64,000 nt of DNA from Gnetum montanum (GCA_015680685.1 MNCI01004098.1:124001-188000), one strand, 5' to 3'. Positions 1 through 11,830 are shown, counted from the first letter of the stretch. Made by a program: numbers and translations. The notes: generated from the letters alone by a model not told the origin.

Positions 1-2432
1 CCCCCTCCCCATGCATGGGTAAGGCATTAGGCGATCTAGTTCTAGGAGGGTGCATGGGACTTCCTAGAGTTCCTCCTTTGCCATTTTCGTGTGATCGTGT
101 GGTCACACTTATCGGCTGAAACAACCACTGTACTAACCAAAATGTTGTTGCCCGGGGCAAACTGAGTCATTTTGAAGTTCATGGCTGATGGGTCAATTGA
201 AGGAAAAGAGGTAGAAGGCTTAAACCAGTGCCCAAGAGGCTTGAGGCTCTTGTGTTGGATTTGGGACATGCTCGAATTTAAATGTTATCATAAATACAAC
301 ACATTGTTCATTACCCATCACATGGGCACATGCTTTTAGAACCCACCTAGAACTGTTTATTGTGCCAGGGAGTGAGTCCTATGAAGGTGTTTTAGACATG
401 TATTGTTTCTCTTGCATTAGTCAAAAATTCTTATTATGTTTTGCATGTTACTAGGTATTATATTGACAAGGATGGTCTTTACGGTAACAAGGATACATTG
501 GCGTTGGTCCAAAAGGCTCTGCAAGAGTTCTCTTCTACTAGGAACATACATGCCAGCATTATAGAACAACTTGGGCTTGATTTCAAAACCTATCCAGCTA
601 AATATGCTAATTTCTATGTGAAATGTGAGGAACTTGGCTGGTTGGATAGCGATTTGGCATCCTACTGAGGTCTTCTCGTAGAAGATGTTCTGGTGAAAAT
701 TCCACCATTTAGACTCAGTGTGTTAAATTATGCATTTTTTCACCATGTGTTCAAGTGATGATTCTACTTTTTCTTTTGCTAATTTTTTTGTTGGTTATTA
801 TAGTAGCAAGCAAATCCTAAGAGGTTACAATGATCACTTCTAGGCATGATGAAACCAACCTCTTCTTCAAGTATGGGTAGGTGGATGAGACTCAGTGTTG
901 GCTTTGCAATGGGGTCCCAACCATCCTAGTTCACAATGTTCAGGAGGTTGGAGTCATGGATTTATTCCTATTAGTAAATCCAAGTGTCCCAGCTACTGAA
1001 ATGCTCTCCCTAGTTGATTCTTTTTCCAAAAAGGCTAACTGTTTCTGCACATGGGTTCACAATGTGCAGGTGGTGTTCAAGATAAATGATAGACTTTTTG
1101 CAAATATTTTCGATGTTCCCTTTGATGGCCTACCTATAGGGGAAAAGACTAGCAAAGATGTTAACCATTAGAAGGACATAGAGGAATGGTTGGAGACAAG
1201 TAAGGATCGAAAGGGGATTTATATCCACAAGGTCAAGCTAGCGGTGGCCTAAACAATTTACCTTATCTTCCGGGCCCATGCCTTTCCCAAGCTACTCTCC
1301 CAAGGGAAAATCCTTGGAGTAGAGTAGGCCTAGATAATGAGCGATGTTAAGGAAGAAGGGACCTACTACAACTAGGTCAAGTACCTCTTAGAAGGCTTAC
1401 GAGCTGAAATGATCAAGCTTCGTGAGAAGCTTAATGCCTATTTCAACATACACTATGCCTTCTTCATACCCTACCTATGACACTTTGTGAAATTCTTGGT
1501 GGTCCACGAGAATGATGCTTGGGTGTAGTAAGATTGCACCTAGATATCCAAGCTGTGGATTTGCCAAGTGTTCTACACCACCCAGTCCCAAGACCCCCTA
1601 GAAGCTATCGAGGAATCACTTTATATAACAATGAGGGATCACTTTATATAGAAGCATTGGAGAGGCACCTCCTATTAACATAGGCAATGTGTTGAGGGGG
1701 GCATGTCTCATTGTAGAAATGGTGAAAACTAGGCTACAATGCAGAAAGTCTTATCTTGCGAAAGAACCTCCCCGTACTAATGAAGAGAAGGGAAGAAAGT
1801 TACAGATCAAGGTCCATAAAGTACAACCTACAATTGGTAAGTGTGTTTAATTGTTTCATTAGTTAATTCTTGATTTTATGTTAGGCTAGCCTGCTTACCT
1901 TAGCTGTGTTTAATAGAAAATGAAGAAGAAATTTTGGCCCCTGAAGTAGGGGGCCCCATTGTAGAGGAAGAAGAGGCCCCAGTTGCAGAGGAAGAGGCCC
2001 CTACCATAGAGGAAGAGGCCTTTGTTGCCAATGATCCTTTTGCAGAATGTGGCCCAGCACCTAAGGGGCATATGACTATCGAAGATTCTACCACATTATT
2101 GAGTAAGCTAGAAGGAGAAGGACTACAATTTGATGCTAGTGAGTTTGATTGCTTGCTTGATAGTGTGTTGATGGGCGATCCCCCTGCTATCACCCCTAAG
2201 GGTTTGCTAGGTAGGAGCTTTGCACTATCATTTATGTTATTTTTTAGTCTCTTTGTTGTCCTCTCCATCATTGCTAACATGTTTTATTATGTAGAAAACA
2301 CCACTATTAAGGCCTCTGACTCTTCTTCCTTGATTCGTCCCCAACCATGTAGTGAAAACCCTGATAAATTCACCTTTATGGAGGGGGTGGTCGATGATAT
2401 GATTGATTGCCTAAGGCAGATCAATCCTACCA
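1..2432 (+). pseudogene. Accessory retroelement gene, diverged copy (FCP1-like + unknown domain), 5' and 3' truncated
   Basis: This is a diverged homologue of the antisense gene of element B (30516-34929). Recognisable exons are the end of exon 2 (about 185-371; NTLFI and NPPRTVYCAR match NNTLFI and NPPGTVYLVVR), exon 3 (455 to about 759; DKDG, TLALVQKAL, then GWL), exon 4 (804-1836; MLSLVDSF, FDVPFDGLP, FRAHAFPK), exon 5 (1917-2210; Glu-rich, then FDCLLDSVLMGD) and the start of exon 6 (2295-2432; MEGVVDDM). Introns end in GT-AG, with acceptors at 453-454, 802-803, 1915-1916 and 2293-2294, and donors at 1837 and 2211. Phases equal those of the other copy at the two junctions that could be checked in detail (4/5 and 5/6). 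Several in-frame stops lie in exon 4. The gene is cut at 2433 by an LTR. Homology and introns are read directly; the missing 5' end lies outside the window. Confidence 0.8.
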
Positions 2433-3204
2433 TGATATTATAGTCATGATATCGCATTGGCTGTGATATCATAGCCGTGATATCACATGGGCTGCGATAT
2501 CACGTACGCGATATCACGGCCTACAATGTATATAAATAAGAGGCGACTTTTCCAATTTTAGAAATCTAGTTTAGATTGTAACTAGACTCTGGCAATTTGA
2601 TCCCTCCGGAGTTAGAATATTTTCTAGTTTCTACTAGCAGTGTGGTGAATGTAATTGTACGATATCCTTTATTCGAGTGTGACGTACTTGGACATGCTCA
2701 TGATTGAAAATAAAGATCGAGATTACTTCATCATTATAGCATTCACTTTGTTTATTTATTTGTTATTTACTACTTTCCTAGTTAATACTCGCTCACCCTT
2801 AAACTCACATTAGAACATGGAATAAGTATGACTTGATTACAAGCATTTAAGTGTGACTACTTGGTAACCCAGTAGCATCCAAGATGTGTACAGATAATCA
2901 AGGAACGGATGCTCATCGCACTTAGGCTAGATTAGATTCTCTTACCCTTTCCTCCTAGCTTAGTTAATATTACCTTCCATTGCCTTCAGGAGTAGCATTA
3001 GATTAGAAACACATCATACACCTCACTCCTGACTAAACCAAATGTGACAAAGCTAATACTAGTCTAGGTGGGAAGACAGCAAACTACAACCTAAGGTTAA
3101 CGATCTAGGTGCCACAACTAGTCCGTCTGTGGAGTTCAACCGGATCACACGTAAAAACGCTTGTGTTCATATGGCTGAGTGTAGGGGTACCTCACCACTC
3201 ATCA
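2433..3204 (+). repeat. Family C LTR (copy C1)
   Basis: The LTR starts TGATATTATAGTCATG and ends CATCA, as in copy C2 (8903-9752). It has five GATATC words at 2448, 2465, 2479, 2496 and 2510, then a TATA box (TATATAAATA, 2529-2538) and AATAAA at 2709-2714. The block containing the words CGAGTGTGACGTACTTGG, GATCGAGATTACTTC, ACTTGGTAACCCAGTA and GGGGTACCTCACCACT recurs in order in C2. A primer binding site follows at once, so this is a 5' LTR reading rightwards. It sits inside exon 6 of the accessory pseudogene. Confidence 0.85.
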
Positions 3205-3205
3205 T

Positions 3206-3223
3206 TGGCACCGTTGCCAGGGA
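3206..3223 (+). other. Primer binding site, tRNA-Asp type
   Basis: TGGCACCGTTGCCAGGGA begins two bases after the LTR end. It is close to TGGCGCCGTTGCCGGGGA, the site used by Athila-type plant retrotransposons and complementary to the 3' end of a plant tRNA-Asp. It fixes the orientation of LTR C1. Confidence 0.8.
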
Positions 3224-3430
3224 CTACATGAGTTCCACTAATTTTGTAATCATAGGATTTTCTTTTGTGTTGTGTCTCAATTTTGTTATGACTTCACACT
3301 GCTGCATGAATCCATCCTAGTTAGTCCATAGTCCCATACCTATCCATTGTGTAATCAATGGGCACTAGTGGTTCATTGGGCATTGCAAAAGAAGGTTTCC
3401 TAAGAACTTCACAGTACCTTTGATGATGTT
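3223..3430 (+). other. Short family C internal remnant
   Basis: This is the sequence between the primer binding site and the reverse-oriented gag. I see no open frame or domain. It is probably leftover 5' internal sequence of the family C element before a junction with unrelated Tat sequence. The junction position is approximate. Confidence 0.4.
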
Positions 3431-4462
3431 TAATAGCCTCATCCAACATTCGTTTGTGTTGTATTCATCTGGCTTTCAACAGGTGCTTCAAGAGTTTGAA
3501 GGCTTAATTGGTAATGGGGTATACATTGAGTAGTCCTTGTGCTCAAAGTTTGGCCTTGGTTGTGTTTGCACTATAGGTGTTGAGGCTGAAGATTGACCTA
3601 CGTTGCTGGAGCTAGGTGTGGTGTTAGTGGGAGCATCGGGTGTTGTGGTATCCCTTTTGTTGTTTCTATTGTTGGGCTTGGTTTCCTTGGCCATTATAGC
3701 CACTATGGTTTCCATGGCCTTGCCCTTCTCTTTATCTTTCTTAATGTGTGGATTTTTAAAGCTCACATAGGCTGGGTCCCTACTGGCTTTAGCTGCATCT
3801 TGAATGCTCTTAGTTTGAGCAAATGCTTGGCTAAGGGACCTTGAGGCTAGGTAGTAGAGCTTAGACTTAATGAAGTCATTTACCACACCCTTAAAGATGG
3901 CTAACAAGTGAGTCTCAATAATCAGTTCACATATCTTGTTTAAAGTTGTGCTCCACCACTGTATGAATCATTGCACAAATTCTAGTGGATCCTACTTGAT
4001 GCTCATGAGCTGGTCTAGTGTGACCTCTAGTTTCAAGTTGTACTTGAAGCAGGTCACAAATTGACTTAGAAATTCCTCAAAGGTGGAGATAGAGGCACGT
4101 GGATGTGCATGGTACCAGTCCAAATCTTTACCTATCAGAGACATGGCAAAGACATGGATGATGGTGTGAGACCATGGTTGTAATAGCAAATATTTGGACT
4201 TAAAGGTCACCAAATGTGCATTCGAATTGCCCTCCCTGTTGTATTTTGTAAATTGGGGGAGTGGCACCCTAGGGGGCAACATGAGCATAGGGACAACCAA
4301 GCTGATGGGGTCATCATGGTAGAAGTCCATGACTTGGACGGTTTTAGAATTGGCAACCTTAAGCCATTTGATCTCTTCAGTGAGGATTTGGATGAGTTGG
4401 AAAGCTTGATCTAGACTTGGGGATGTTGCGGGGGGTTGTGGGGCTATGGTAGTAGCCATCAT
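3430..4462 (-). pseudogene. gag: Tat-type Ty3/gypsy gag, degenerate
   Basis: Reading leftwards from 4462, the protein matches gag of element B segment by segment: VMDFYHDDPIS against VVDFYQDDPIS, FTKYNREGNSNAHLVTF against LTKYNGEMDPNAHLITF, LDWYHAHPRASISTFEEFL against LDWYRALPRNSIFSLEDLL, then VNDFIKSKLYYLASRSLSQAF against VNDFFKSKIYYLNARNLNQAF and YTPLPIKPS against YMPLPMKPS. This is the capsid region of a plant Ty3/gypsy Gag. There are stops near 3992 and 3908. The zinc knuckle seen in element B is missing at the left end. Element orientation is reverse. No protease or RT follows, so the 3' part of this element has been lost. Confidence 0.85.
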
Positions 4463-5640
4463 TGGTGGTGTTATTGGAGTAGCAGCCTATCCCATGGGAG
4501 GCATCATTGGGGCCATTTCAGCAAGTGTTGTTGCTTGGGTGGTCCACCAGCTAGTGGGTGGCACTGCTGGGGTAGTTGCCGTTGGTGGCACCATAGGGTT
4601 GGTCACTTGCCTAGTTGGTGGGGTAACCAACAACCTTGCATTTTGCTGCACTATGTGCAGAACCTAATATGCTTGGGGTTGCATGTAGTGTGACATCTAT
4701 CATGGTTGGATAGTAGGGAAAGCAGTGGTTGTTGTCCACCATGCAGTTGAGCTAGGGGTTGCTACTGATGGTGGGATGGGTGCAGACAAGGGGACTAAAG
4801 CAGAACTTACATGAATCTATGGCATGGGTACAATACGCACACATAGTAGCATAGATGTTATTGACATTGGATGTGATACAAGGATAGACTAAGAAGGAAG
4901 AATGATTAGAAATGAAGTTGAAGGACCCACATACTGATAGGTTGAAGACATGGGATAACTGCCCATCACAAAAGAGGGTCTGGGCTATGGTGGGATTATG
5001 GCTGTGGTGAAGGAAGTGGAAAATTATGGCTAATGGAAATAAGAGGTAGTAGGGACACTTGTGGTGTAGATTGGACCACCACAAATCTTCTTGCCCATCC
5101 TACAAGGGTTCTTCGTAATAGGATGCTATGTCCCGTTCTCTTACCCTACTCATGTGGACAAGTTGGTTCAGCATCCACTAGTACATCTCGGTTAACATGA
5201 TAGTGATTTTAGCAATAGGGATGAACTCCCTCCCGTTTCGATATATGAACTCAAAGTTATGTTTCTCTTCAAGTTCACGGTGGTCCAATGGCATGTTGGC
5301 TTGTATTTTCATGTAGAGAAAGTTGTATCACTCCTTGTCCTGAGGTAGACATTCAGATGATTGCTGCCACAATCTCAGGGACTACCTTGGCATTAGGACT
5401 GGACTGGGTGGTCACTCAATACATACCACATTCTGGATAAAGTAGGGCACCTCTAGGTTCGAGGTGGGAATGATAGTGGTCATGGGATTTTTAGTTATGA
5501 AATTGGTGGAAATAGGAAGGGTATGCGTAAGGAGGAGTTGCAAGTAGCAAGTTGTTACACTGAGCAGTTGTAGTTGAGAGCTGTAGCAGAGGAGGCTGAA
5601 ACTAAGTATGTTGGGAAGTGTCAAAAGTTGGCTTCCTTCA
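4463..5640 (-). other. Probable Gag N-terminal/leader region, degenerate
   Basis: Upstream of the reverse gag the minus strand encodes short Pro/Thr/Met-rich stretches (for example near 4463-4680), like the proline-rich N-terminal part of Gag in element B. No continuous frame remains. Assignment is by position and composition only. Confidence 0.35.
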
Positions 5641-8060
5641 TTATTATACCTGCTATGCTAAGCGAGGTTGCTATGCTGAAAGGTTTGCTACACTGTACAA
5701 GACGTAGATAGCATAACACGATGGGCAGCGTACTACGATGGGTAGCATAGCATTGTAGAGGGTGTAACACAATAAATAGCATTACCCTATAGAGGGGTGT
5801 TATGTAGTAGATAGTGTAACACTATAGATGGGTGTGCAGTCAGCGTATCACACTAATCATATCACTAAACCACAAAGAACATAGGCAGCATAGCATGGTA
5901 CAGTAAGCAGCTAGAGGCTTTCATCCTGCAGGGTTCTAGAGGAACCGCTGTTGCAACCAGTCTGCACCACCCAGTGCATTGACAACCACAGGGGTGTTAT
6001 TTCTACGCTAATAGGTAATGGGGTATAGACAGCATCTAGGATTACCTATGATGCATAGAGAGGGCATAATGAAGGCCCTCCTTCTAGCACCAAAAACTAT
6101 AGTAACCGAAAATGTCGGTGGCTAGAACACCAAGAGGTTACTGGGCATACAACCTAACCCCAGATCCAAGCAAGGGCCATGTTAGAGAAACATAGAAATG
6201 AGGTGCCCTTAATGGTTTGGTCAATTAGACAGGGACTTAGTTGGTGTACAATAACCTTTCGTTAACATTTGTTTTAATGATTTTATGTATAAATTAAGCG
6301 ATAAACATAAATTGATAAGCAATGATGCAAAATTTGGTAATAGCAAAACAAAATGAAATAGGCTTGAGTGAGAGAGTGCACTGTCCCAAGATCGATGGAT
6401 TGGATCTTTGTTTGGCTAAAGGAGATGTATAACAGATCTGTAGTATGGATGGGCATAGCTTATAATAGAGCAATATGATCACAAGTCTTGGACTGCTACT
6501 AATGACCTAATAACAAGGACTAATGAGCTAGTGTTTGCTGGGCTAGAAGAGATCAGGAGATGCTACTACTGGGGTTTGCTGCTTGTTAACTGTCCACTTG
6601 CTAGTCTTTTTGCCAAAGCCAATTGCCAGAAAGCCAAATGCCAAAAATGCTACTCGCAAGAAAGCCAAATGCCAAAATGCTAATCTTCGAAGCCAACCAA
6701 CTTGAATGTTATTTTTGGGGTATTTATAGAGCCAAAAGTGGGAGAGAGACATGGTTTGGATGCCATGTGTCCTAGGTCCCACATGGTGCACACATGAATA
6801 TGCCATACTGTTAAGTAGTGCTACGCTGTAGTGTTACACTGGCATGCTACGCTGCAAATGTAATGATGAACGTGACACCTGCTGTGTTGTGACCATACTA
6901 TTCAAGCTGTGTGTGCCAAAATCCAAGGAACTGCCATGTTTGTTACAAAAAGTTCCAACAACGAATGCAAAGTGGAGCTTGTGCTCCAGGACTACGTCTT
7001 CCTTACTCTTGCACGTAGGGTCAAGCGTAGGGACAACTTTGGGAATAATCAGGGGGTGCAAAACAAAGTAAACTTTCTGATCCTGTCTGTTGAAGAGATG
7101 CTGGGATAGGAGTGATCATTGCCAACAAGTTCTGGAGTAGGATGGAGATGTCTTGATGCTTCCACGCGAGTGTTATGTTATTTGTACTATCCAACATATC
7201 AGCACAACGTAAACACCTACACGCTATGCTGTGCTACATTATGTAGCATAGCATAGCATAGTCGCTAATCTTGAGAGAAATCTTGCTCGAAAGTCGAGAA
7301 TACCCACCTGAGGCCTAGCTAGGCAAGCAGCATCAGCAATTTTCAACCTTGCTTTCCATGTTGAAAGGCCCTAGGACCTATGGAACCCATCCTTGACATG
7401 CTTTCGTGCTTTCTGTCCTTGTTACGTTGTGCTATGTTGTGTAGCGTAGCACAGCATAGCAACCAATGTGACATGCATCCTTGCTTGATTTACAATGCTT
7501 TTTCAAGAAATTTTGCTTGGAACTCAGGGTGAAGTGGGACAAGAAATCTTGGAGGTCAGAGCATGGCCAAGTGCAATTCTTTTATTAGAACCACTTAGCA
7601 GAGGACCTTCATGCATTCTGTCCCTACTACATTGTGCTACGTTATGTAGCGTAGCATAGCATAGCACCCAGTTTAACTTGCATTCTGACTCACTTTGCAA
7701 ACATTTTTTCATGAGATCTTAGTCATGTCCTAGCATGGTAGTAGAGCAATCATGTTTGATGGTTGAAGCATGGGAAATTGAGTTTATTATGCCAAAATAG
7801 TCTAAGTGGAACAATGCCACATGAGCATCTCGCTATGCTATGCTACACTATGTAGCATAGCACAACGTAGCACTTAGATGAAGATGAATTTTGATGAAAT
7901 TTGCCACACTTTTGCTATGCCGTGTTGCTCATACATCAAGGATGAAGTGGGGTAGATGTCCTAGAGGGCTGAGTCATTGTCAATCTACATCTTTGGTGCC
8001 CGATCAGTCTTCTCAAGGCCTGCTACGCTGTGCAGCGTAGTGTAGTGTAGCAGGTTCCTA
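5640..8060 (-). repeat. Leader/LTR-like region rich in GCTACGC/GTAGCATAGC hairpins
   Basis: The region holds many copies of GCTATGCT, GCTACGC, TAGCGTAGC and ATAGCATAG. From about 7180 to 8060 five larger units, each roughly 200 bp, carry an imperfect inverted repeat centred near 7236, 7445, 7643, 7845 and 8032, such as GCTACGTTATGTAGCGTAGC. Neighbouring units also share flanks (TTCTGTCC before the hairpin; a long T run and CATG after it). By position this is the LTR or 5' leader of the reverse-oriented Tat element whose gag is at 3430-4462. Exact LTR borders are not visible because no second copy is present. Confidence 0.6.
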
Positions 8061-8463
8061 CGGTTAGAAAACATGCCAAACTATTTAGTCCATCCTAAAT
8101 GCCTTCGACAGCTCCTAGCATGGTCCCTGGGTAGACCGTCAGTTAAGTCAAGTGTCAAGCTGGGCAAGCTAGAGGGTGTAACAAGCCTGTCAGCCTAGGA
8201 GATAGAAAATTTGCTAGACTGTACAATCTACCCCTAGTGCCTTTTTTATGTAAGTTGCCCTCATGGCTTGGTACCGCATTGACTATGCTGCAGAGGATGG
8301 TAGGCAGGCTCAAAAGTAACTTTGCAGGCATTAGGACTTCCAAGGTGCCATGTTGTCTGCATGGTCCATCATGACATCATGCTTGCAGGGATCCTTGCCC
8401 AAATTTTGGGACTACTGAATCATGAGAGTCTTGAAATTTATGGTGTTTCATTAAGCGAAAAGG
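8061..8463. other. No recognisable feature
   Basis: Unique-looking sequence between the hairpin repeats and the family C 3' end. I see no domain, terminal repeat or RNA gene. The border of the inserted Tat fragment must lie here or slightly to the left. Confidence 0.4.
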
Positions 8464-8892
8464 TTAGGGCTTTTGAGCAAGAACAAAGGTAGTTTGCAAC
8501 ATGGTATGTGAAAGCCAATCAAATATTTCTACAACTACCATGTTCATGGGATGTACCAACTCTAGCAAACATTGGATCATTAGCTTAGATGGTGCATGAT
8601 CCAAGAATGGAGGAGAAGACGTTGTAGTAGCTCTTGGACCATTACAAATTCCAAAAGCTTGATGATAAAGGAAAGTGGCCAATGGAAGAGCCACCGCCTT
8701 CGAGAACTACATAGCTTTCCCAATTTTTTTGTTTTGTCATGTTGTGTTCATTTTTTTGTAAAAAACTACTACAACATGAAATAGTTAGTTTTTGTGTTTG
8801 TTAGAGTTAGTCAATAATCCCATACCTTCCCAATATTTTGTAAAAAACTTGTTCCTCATTTATTTTAACTTAAGAACAAGTTTTTATTCAAT
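8464..8892 (+). pseudogene. 3' end of the family C downstream ORF
   Basis: Reading rightwards, PTLANIGSLA, then EEKTL, then a Pro-rich PPPSRTT and a stop match the end of the downstream ORF at 54594-57390 (PILAHIGDAAW, EEKMKTL, PPPRTI, stop). Both copies are followed by shared untranslated sequence (TAGTCAATAAT.CCATACCTTC), a purine tract and an LTR. So this is the 3' internal end of the same element family. Everything between here and the Tat fragment has been lost. Confidence 0.65.
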
Positions 8893-8902
8893 CATGGGGG
8901 TA
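8891..8902 (+). other. Polypurine tract of family C
   Basis: ATCATGGGGGTA lies directly before the LTR start TGATAAGTCATG. Plus-strand priming at such a G-rich tract is usual for LTR retrotransposons. A matching TCATGGGTGTA lies before LTR C3 at 57626. Confidence 0.65.
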
Positions 8903-9752
8903 TGATAAGTCATGTTTTGGTAGGGCTTCAATATTTGATATCAGGTATCTAATATCGAGGCACAACCTCTGATGTTGTGGATTTAATATCACCTCATATG
9001 TGCTAGCCTATAAATACAACACTTATGCATGGTTTAAATATAGATTTTAGACATAGAAAAGGGAATAGATAGGTGTTAGTTTGTTTTCAGTGTGTGCCCA
9101 TAGTATGATGTTAAGTGATTTTACAACATCTTTACTCGAGTGTGACATACTTGGATACGTTACATGTTCAGCAATAAAGATCGAGATTACTTCCATTATT
9201 GTAGCATCCACTTAACTTTATTATTGTTAATTACTTAAATGATTATTATTTTTCTTAGTTAATGTTTATCATTTATTGCCCTTTATTATTTCTATCATTA
9301 AGAGGAATGAGTACAACTAATCACGAGTGCTTAAGTGTAATTACTTGGTAACCCAGTAATGTTATCATTTAGTATGCCCAATAACAATATGCTTGGTAAT
9401 CCGAGTAGTAGTTGCATGAGGTCTAAGGCATGTACAGAAGGTTAGGAACAAATACTCATCACATGTAGGCTAGTTTAGATTTTATTTTCCATTGTTGATT
9501 AGATTAAATAATTTATTTTTCTATTATTGTTAGGATTATCATAAGGCTACAACAACATCAATTATCATATGCCTTACTTTAGACTTACCTACACATGAAT
9601 AAGCTACCACTAGTCCAAGTGGAAAGATAGTGAACTACGATCAACACATAATGATCTCGATGCCAAACTAGTCCCATCTACGGAATTCAATCGAATCATG
9701 CATGAATGCTTATGATTCATATGGTTGAGCATAGGGTACTCACCACTAATCA
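8903..9752 (+). repeat. Family C LTR (copy C2, 3' LTR)
   Basis: Starts TGATAAGTCATG and ends CACTAATCA. It contains TATAAATA at 9009-9016 and AATAAA near 9174. It shares the ordered blocks CGAGTGTGACATACTTGG, GATCGAGATTACTTCC, ACTTGGTAACCCAGTAA and CTAGTCC with C1. It is preceded by a purine tract and not followed by a primer binding site, so it is a 3' LTR. No 5-bp duplication matching C1 was found (tacca before C1; atgat after C2), so C1 and C2 need not be one insertion. Confidence 0.85.
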
Positions 9753-10140
9753 ATGATATAGAATATGTAATATAGCATCTACAATGTAGCAGCTAACTGA
9801 GACGCACCAATAGGAATGCTACAACATAGATGCAACATAGCATTTATGATATAGTATCTATGATATCTCAACCAACTAATACACTTAACAAAATGATACT
9901 TCATTATGTCTCAATGGCTCAACTGCCTAACATATCAAGTCTTACCACCTACCTAACTTAATTTCATCAACTAGGCGTGCTCCTACTACCTATAGACTTA
10001 TTTCATACATGCATCCTCCCTTAACATCATCACCTATTACTATAGCTCAACCTATCACACACCTTCTTAGAATAGATCCATAGCTTTTAGCATTACTTAA
10101 TAAACATGCTAGGAAATTATTTTATTTCCCTAAATTAAGT
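9753..10140 (+). other. Degenerate leader/Gag N-terminus
   Basis: Low-complexity Thr/Pro/Tyr-type coding drift with no clear frame, immediately before a recognisable gag segment. Probably the N-terminal part of that Gag. Confidence 0.3.
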
Positions 10141-10800
10141 TTTAACTGATCCTATAAGCTATTCATTCCCTTTTTTCTTCTCCCTAAAGATATTTTATTA
10201 CCAACCTTTATAAATACAATGACAAAACATTGAATCCCATGAATTATGTGATCACATTTAGGAATGAATGTATGCTTCTTGCTCCTTATCCTCACATAAT
10301 GTTGATATGTTTTTCTAACTCTCTCTAGAAGAGCTTTTCAATTATATAGATCCTTGCCTCATGGTTTTGTTACCTCTTTATAGCAACTACTTATAGGCTT
10401 CATTAAATGTTTTAAGTATAATGTCCATTAAAGTACAAGTATCGTGCCTTTTATTTCCATTAAGTAAGATTTGAATAATTAAGAAATGCATCTCTCATTG
10501 AATAGTAGTATCAAATAAACTATCATATCATTTAAAGGAATATCATCTACAAGATATTTTTGAAGATGTAGCCATTGGCTACATTTAGATGAGGATGCCT
10601 TATCCTAAGACTTGTTCTCTAAATGATGTCTTTCAAGCTACTAGATGCATTGAAGAAGCTACTATTCAACATGATGACTAAGAAATCTTGTTAATTTTTA
10701 ACAAAGCTAACAAGACTACAAAACAAGAGAAGGGACAACCAACTTTTTAGGGTGTTTCTTCCTATCCTAAGAAATAAAATAATGCTCCCTTAGTTACTTC
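10141..10800 (+). pseudogene. gag: Ty3/gypsy gag remnant (element E)
   Basis: Near 10199-10320 the plus strand reads LYKYNDKT, then MNYVITFRNECMLLAPYPH, the same block as LTKYNGEMDPNAHLITFRLECALLQAWPH in element B. Further right, traces such as LFSK and FKLLDALKK survive between stops. Most of the frame is broken. This is a heavily decayed capsid region of a Tat-like element in forward orientation. Confidence 0.6.
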
Positions 10801-11830
10801 ATCTTCCACACAGTAATGTAGACATCAAAGAAATGGATATTAGTATACTGATATTTCCATGGTGTACTCTATGCTTCTTAACAATCTTCTTAGGGATGAC
10901 CACCTTGAGAGGAAGCAAGTTTCTGATTAAGTAAGAGTGTGTTACCATCACATTCAACTTATAGTAATGAATCCATGTCAAACATAAGAAATTGATTCTA
11001 AGGTGCCTAAGTGGTATAACTACTAGAAGTACTACTACCATCATGAGACTTCCAATCATGATACAAATAACTATAGGAATTTGAAGAATGACATTTAGGA
11101 TCTCATAGATGAAAAGTGAGCCATATATTATGCATCTAGATAATCAATAGCTAGAAGTCATTTAGAACTCCTTGGAAGTTGGAAACATCATTTCAACTTT
11201 CAAGCCTAAATATAAAACTCGTAACTTCCAACCTAGAAAGACATACATTACTTGTTGGTTTGACTATAAGCATCATCAATATTATCTATTGTAATTTTAA
11301 AAAAATTACATACGTTTTTAGTCTAACTATACCACCACTTCTTCAAAACTAAATCACTCTTCCTTACATTCCTATTACATTCATGTTATTTGAAATAATC
11401 AAAGATCAGCTATATCTCATGTTGCTACCCACTTTCATCATTCCACTTTTGTTACTCAACCTATACATTCTTCTCATCTTCATTTAGTTTTATGCCATGC
11501 TAATTCTTGAAATATCCCTTTACCTACTACATCTTAAACATCCACTTAGCCTTTTTCATCATCTTAGTTAAGATTCCTTAATTGTACCTAGTAGACTAAC
11601 GAGTCATGATCAAGAAAGCAAAATAAAAAAGCTATTGATGCATAGAATAAGCCTTTTAAAACATTAAATAAGGTTCCTTTCTAGCAACAATAGCAGATTT
11701 CCCCTTCAAGTAGCCTCCCACCTTCATTTAATCCCATACAACTAATCATGATGGCATTTGCCCCATGAACATCTCAGCCTACAAATAATAATATCTTACA
11801 ATAAATAACCATGATTTTCTATTTGAAAGG
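10801..11830 (+). other. Gypsy gag-pro linker, degenerate
   Basis: Lies between the gag and protease remnants of element E and is presumably the linker of the same polyprotein. No zinc knuckle or conserved block could be read with confidence. Confidence 0.3.

Noticed and set aside
1900-2280. Ser-rich minus-strand frame of 126 codons
   Set aside because: It is the complement of the Glu-rich exon 5 of the plus-strand pseudogene (GAGGAAGAG read in reverse gives Ser and Leu codons).
4436-4693. Gly/Trp/His-rich plus-strand frames opposite the reverse gag
   Set aside because: These are the complement of the Pro/Ala-rich minus-strand Gag N-terminus.
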